Shown: piece by piece, positions 20,533 through 21,838 of the stretch
Layout of the letters: each line of letters begins with the position of its first letter
Position numbering within the stretch: position 1 is the first letter of the stretch
Assembly (NCBI GenBank): GCA_964407925.1
Contig: CAYOXM010000020.1
Location: 1-21,838, forward strand
DNA length: 21,838 nt
Direction of reading: 5' to 3'
DNA from: CAYOXM01 sp964407925
GTDB taxonomy: Bacteria > Patescibacteriota > Patescibacteriia > SG8-24
The notes under the pieces: model-generated
Databases searched by the model: none
What the model was told of the DNA's origin: nothing
What the model saw: the letters and a program-made list of their open reading frames with translations, nothing else
Program-made: the position numbers and the translations under genes

Positions 20533-21838
20533 ATGGCGGACAAGAAGAAGGACAAGGACGAGAAGGGTTCCGGATACAGCGCGAAACAGATCACCGTCCT
20601 CGAAGGCCTCGAGGCGGTGCGCCGCCGACCGGGCATGTACATCGGCTCGACCGGACCTGACGGCCTACATCATTTGATCTGGGAAGTCGTCGACAACTCG
20701 TTCGACGAAGCGATGGCCGGCCACTGTGACGAGATCGTCATCACGCTCCTCCCCGACAACTACGTGTCCGTCGAGGACAACGGCCGCGGCATCCCCGTCG
20801 ACCTCCACAAGGAGTACAAGGTCTCGGCGCTCGAACTCGTGCTCACCAAGCTCCACGCCGGCGGAAAATTCGGCGACGGCGGATACAAGGTGTCCGGCGG
20901 CCTCCACGGCGTCGGCGTCTCCGTCGTGAACGCGCTCTCCACGCACGTGAAGGCCGAGGTGAAGCGCGACGGCAAGCTCTGGGTGCAGGAGTACAAACGG
21001 GGCGTCCCGACGGGCAAGGTGAAGCCGGTCGGCAACGCGCGCGGCACCGGCACGACCATCACCTTCCAGGCCGACCCTGAAATCTTCCAGACCGTCGAAT
21101 ACGACTGGAACACGATCCTCAACCATCTCCGCCAGCAGGCATACCTCACCGCCGGCATCCGCCTGCGCATCATCGACAAGCGCGCGCGAGGAAAGGAGAA
21201 GGCGTACGGCTTCTACTTCGAGGGCGGCACGCGCTCCTACGTGCGCCACCTCAACCACCAGAAGGAATCGAAGCACCCGAACATCTTTTATGTTCACAAG
21301 GAAGCTGAGGGCGTGGATTGCGAAATCGCGTTCCAGTACGTCGACGACTACAAGGAAAGCGTCTACGCCTTCGCGAACAACATCTTCAATCCCGAAGGCG
21401 GCACGCACGTCGCCGGTTTCCGCTCCGCGCTCACGCGCGTCCTGAACACCTACGCGCGCAAACAGAACTTCCTGAAGGAGAAGGACGAGAACATCACGGG
21501 CGACGACGCGCGCGAGGGCCTCACCGCGGTCATCAGCGTGAAGATCAGGGAGCCGCAGTTCGAGGGCCAGACCAAGGCGAAGCTCGGCAACACCGAAGCC
21601 AAGACCGCCGTCGAATCGGTGTTCTCCTCCGCGCTCGAAATCTTCCTCGAAGAACATCCGAAAGACGGCCAGGGAATCATCGAGAAATGCGTCCTCGCCT
21701 CCCGCGCGCGCCTCGCCGCGCGCGCCGCGCGCGACACCGTCTTGCGCAAGGGCGCGCTCGAGGGGCTCACGCTCCCCGGCAAGCTCTCCGACTGCTCGTC
21801 GAAAGACGCGTCGCGTTCGGAACTCTTCATCGTCGAGG
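20533..21838 (+). CDS. gyrB: DNA gyrase subunit B, 3' end cut off by the window edge
   Basis: GyrB is the ATPase subunit of gyrase, which introduces negative supercoils. The 435 residues present cover the whole ATPase and transducer domains: VLEGLEAVRRRPGMYIGST (22-40), WEVVDNSFDEA with catalytic Glu51 and Asn55, VEDNGRGIP (78-86), GGLHGVGVSVVNALS (120-134) and the EGQTKAKLGN loop with the ATP-contacting Lys. The frame stops at SELFIVE, immediately before the Toprim EGDSAGG motif, so cleavage-core residues are outside. LPGKLSDCSSKD fits GyrB; ParE is less likely. The N-terminus has a 14-residue Lys/Asp-rich lead. ATG 20533 has no SD. Confidence 0.96.
   Translation, partial: MADKKKDKDEKGSGYSAKQITVLEGLEAVRRRPGMYIGSTGPDGLHHLIWEVVDNSFDEAMAGHCDEIVITLLPDNYVSVEDNGRGIPVDLHKEYKVSALELVLTKLHAGGKFGDGGYKVSGGLHGVGVSVVNALSTHVKAEVKRDGKLWVQEYKRGVPTGKVKPVGNARGTGTTITFQADPEIFQTVEYDWNTILNHLRQQAYLTAGIRLRIIDKRARGKEKAYGFYFEGGTRSYVRHLNHQKESKHPNIFYVHKEAEGVDCEIAFQYVDDYKESVYAFANNIFNPEGGTHVAGFRSALTRVLNTYARKQNFLKEKDENITGDDAREGLTAVISVKIREPQFEGQTKAKLGNTEAKTAVESVFSSALEIFLEEHPKDGQGIIEKCVLASRARLAARAARDTVLRKGALEGLTLPGKLSDCSSKDASRSELFIVE

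Noticed and set aside
20665..21657. 330-codon minus-strand frame antisense to gyrB
   Set aside because: The gyrB motifs are intact on the plus strand; the antisense frame shows only Leu/Val/Asp-rich shadow sequence.

Overview
The window is about 21.8 kb of GC-rich (by eye 60-65%), densely packed bacterial chromosome using the standard bacterial code; TAA, TAG and TGA all end well-bounded genes. It looks like a Patescibacteria/CPR genome. The evidence is a short EF-Ts, a small CxxC...CxxC protein ending in TDL and DDV motifs of a type I recall as recurrent in that radiation, an anchored FxLYD-like protein next to rodA, a DUF3048 protein next to a type IV pilin, and Shine-Dalgarno (SD) sequences missing from most core genes. 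A high-GC Paceibacteria-type lineage is my guess, not something the sequence proves. I see no tRNA, rRNA, CRISPR array, transposase or prophage.

Layout. 1-3004 (minus): pgk, a SIMPL-domain membrane protein and eno (cut by the window edge), probably one operon. 3148-3408 (plus): a small KGG-repeat stress-type protein. 3470-6723 (minus): gapA, a membrane-anchored metallophosphoesterase and a type II NADH dehydrogenase-like flavoprotein, tightly spaced. 6797-7912 (minus): a NUDIX hydrolase and an unknown protein, each with its own promoter and terminator. 8053-9696 (minus): rpsB and tsf with an unusual hairpin-containing leader, plus a possible 48-codon ORF. 9774-11057 (minus): an unknown protein and a second SIMPL protein without a signal peptide. 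11209-14186 (plus): rpmE, prfA, a sugar-phosphate nucleotidyltransferase and prmC. 14235-16593 (minus): rplY (L25/CTC), a DUF3048 protein and a type IV pilin-like protein. 16842-17054 (plus): a 70-residue membrane protein. 17145-19852 (minus): an FxLYD-like anchored protein, rodA and the zinc-ribbon protein. 19970-20380 (plus): a four-helix membrane protein. 20533 to the end (plus): gyrB, cut just before its Toprim motif. No stretch over 300 bases lacks a gene; the longest gap is 9495-9773, which holds the rpsB leader.

How the genes work together. GapA, Pgk and Eno are lower-glycolysis enzymes, and the NADH dehydrogenase beside gapA may reoxidise the NADH that GapA makes. RF1 (prfA) and its methyltransferase PrmC form a classic pair next to L31. 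S2/EF-Ts and L25 are translation genes with structured leaders. RodA and its neighbours belong to envelope growth; DUF3048 and the pilin are surface functions.

The most interesting pattern is that genes fall into two initiation classes. Seven small accessory genes (3148, 6797, 7451, 9774, 10284, 16842, 19970) each have a TTGAC-type -35 box 17 bases from the -10, a recognisable SD, a single-gene unit and an adjacent hairpin terminator. The core genes have essentially no SD and often use extended -10 (TGnTAnnnT) or TTGCC-type promoters. Also notable are a 98-base hairpin with a perfect 16-base inverted repeat in the rpsB leader, a roughly 75-base palindromic repeat present twice (after rpsB and after rodA), and a second 98-base inverted-repeat structure in front of rodA.
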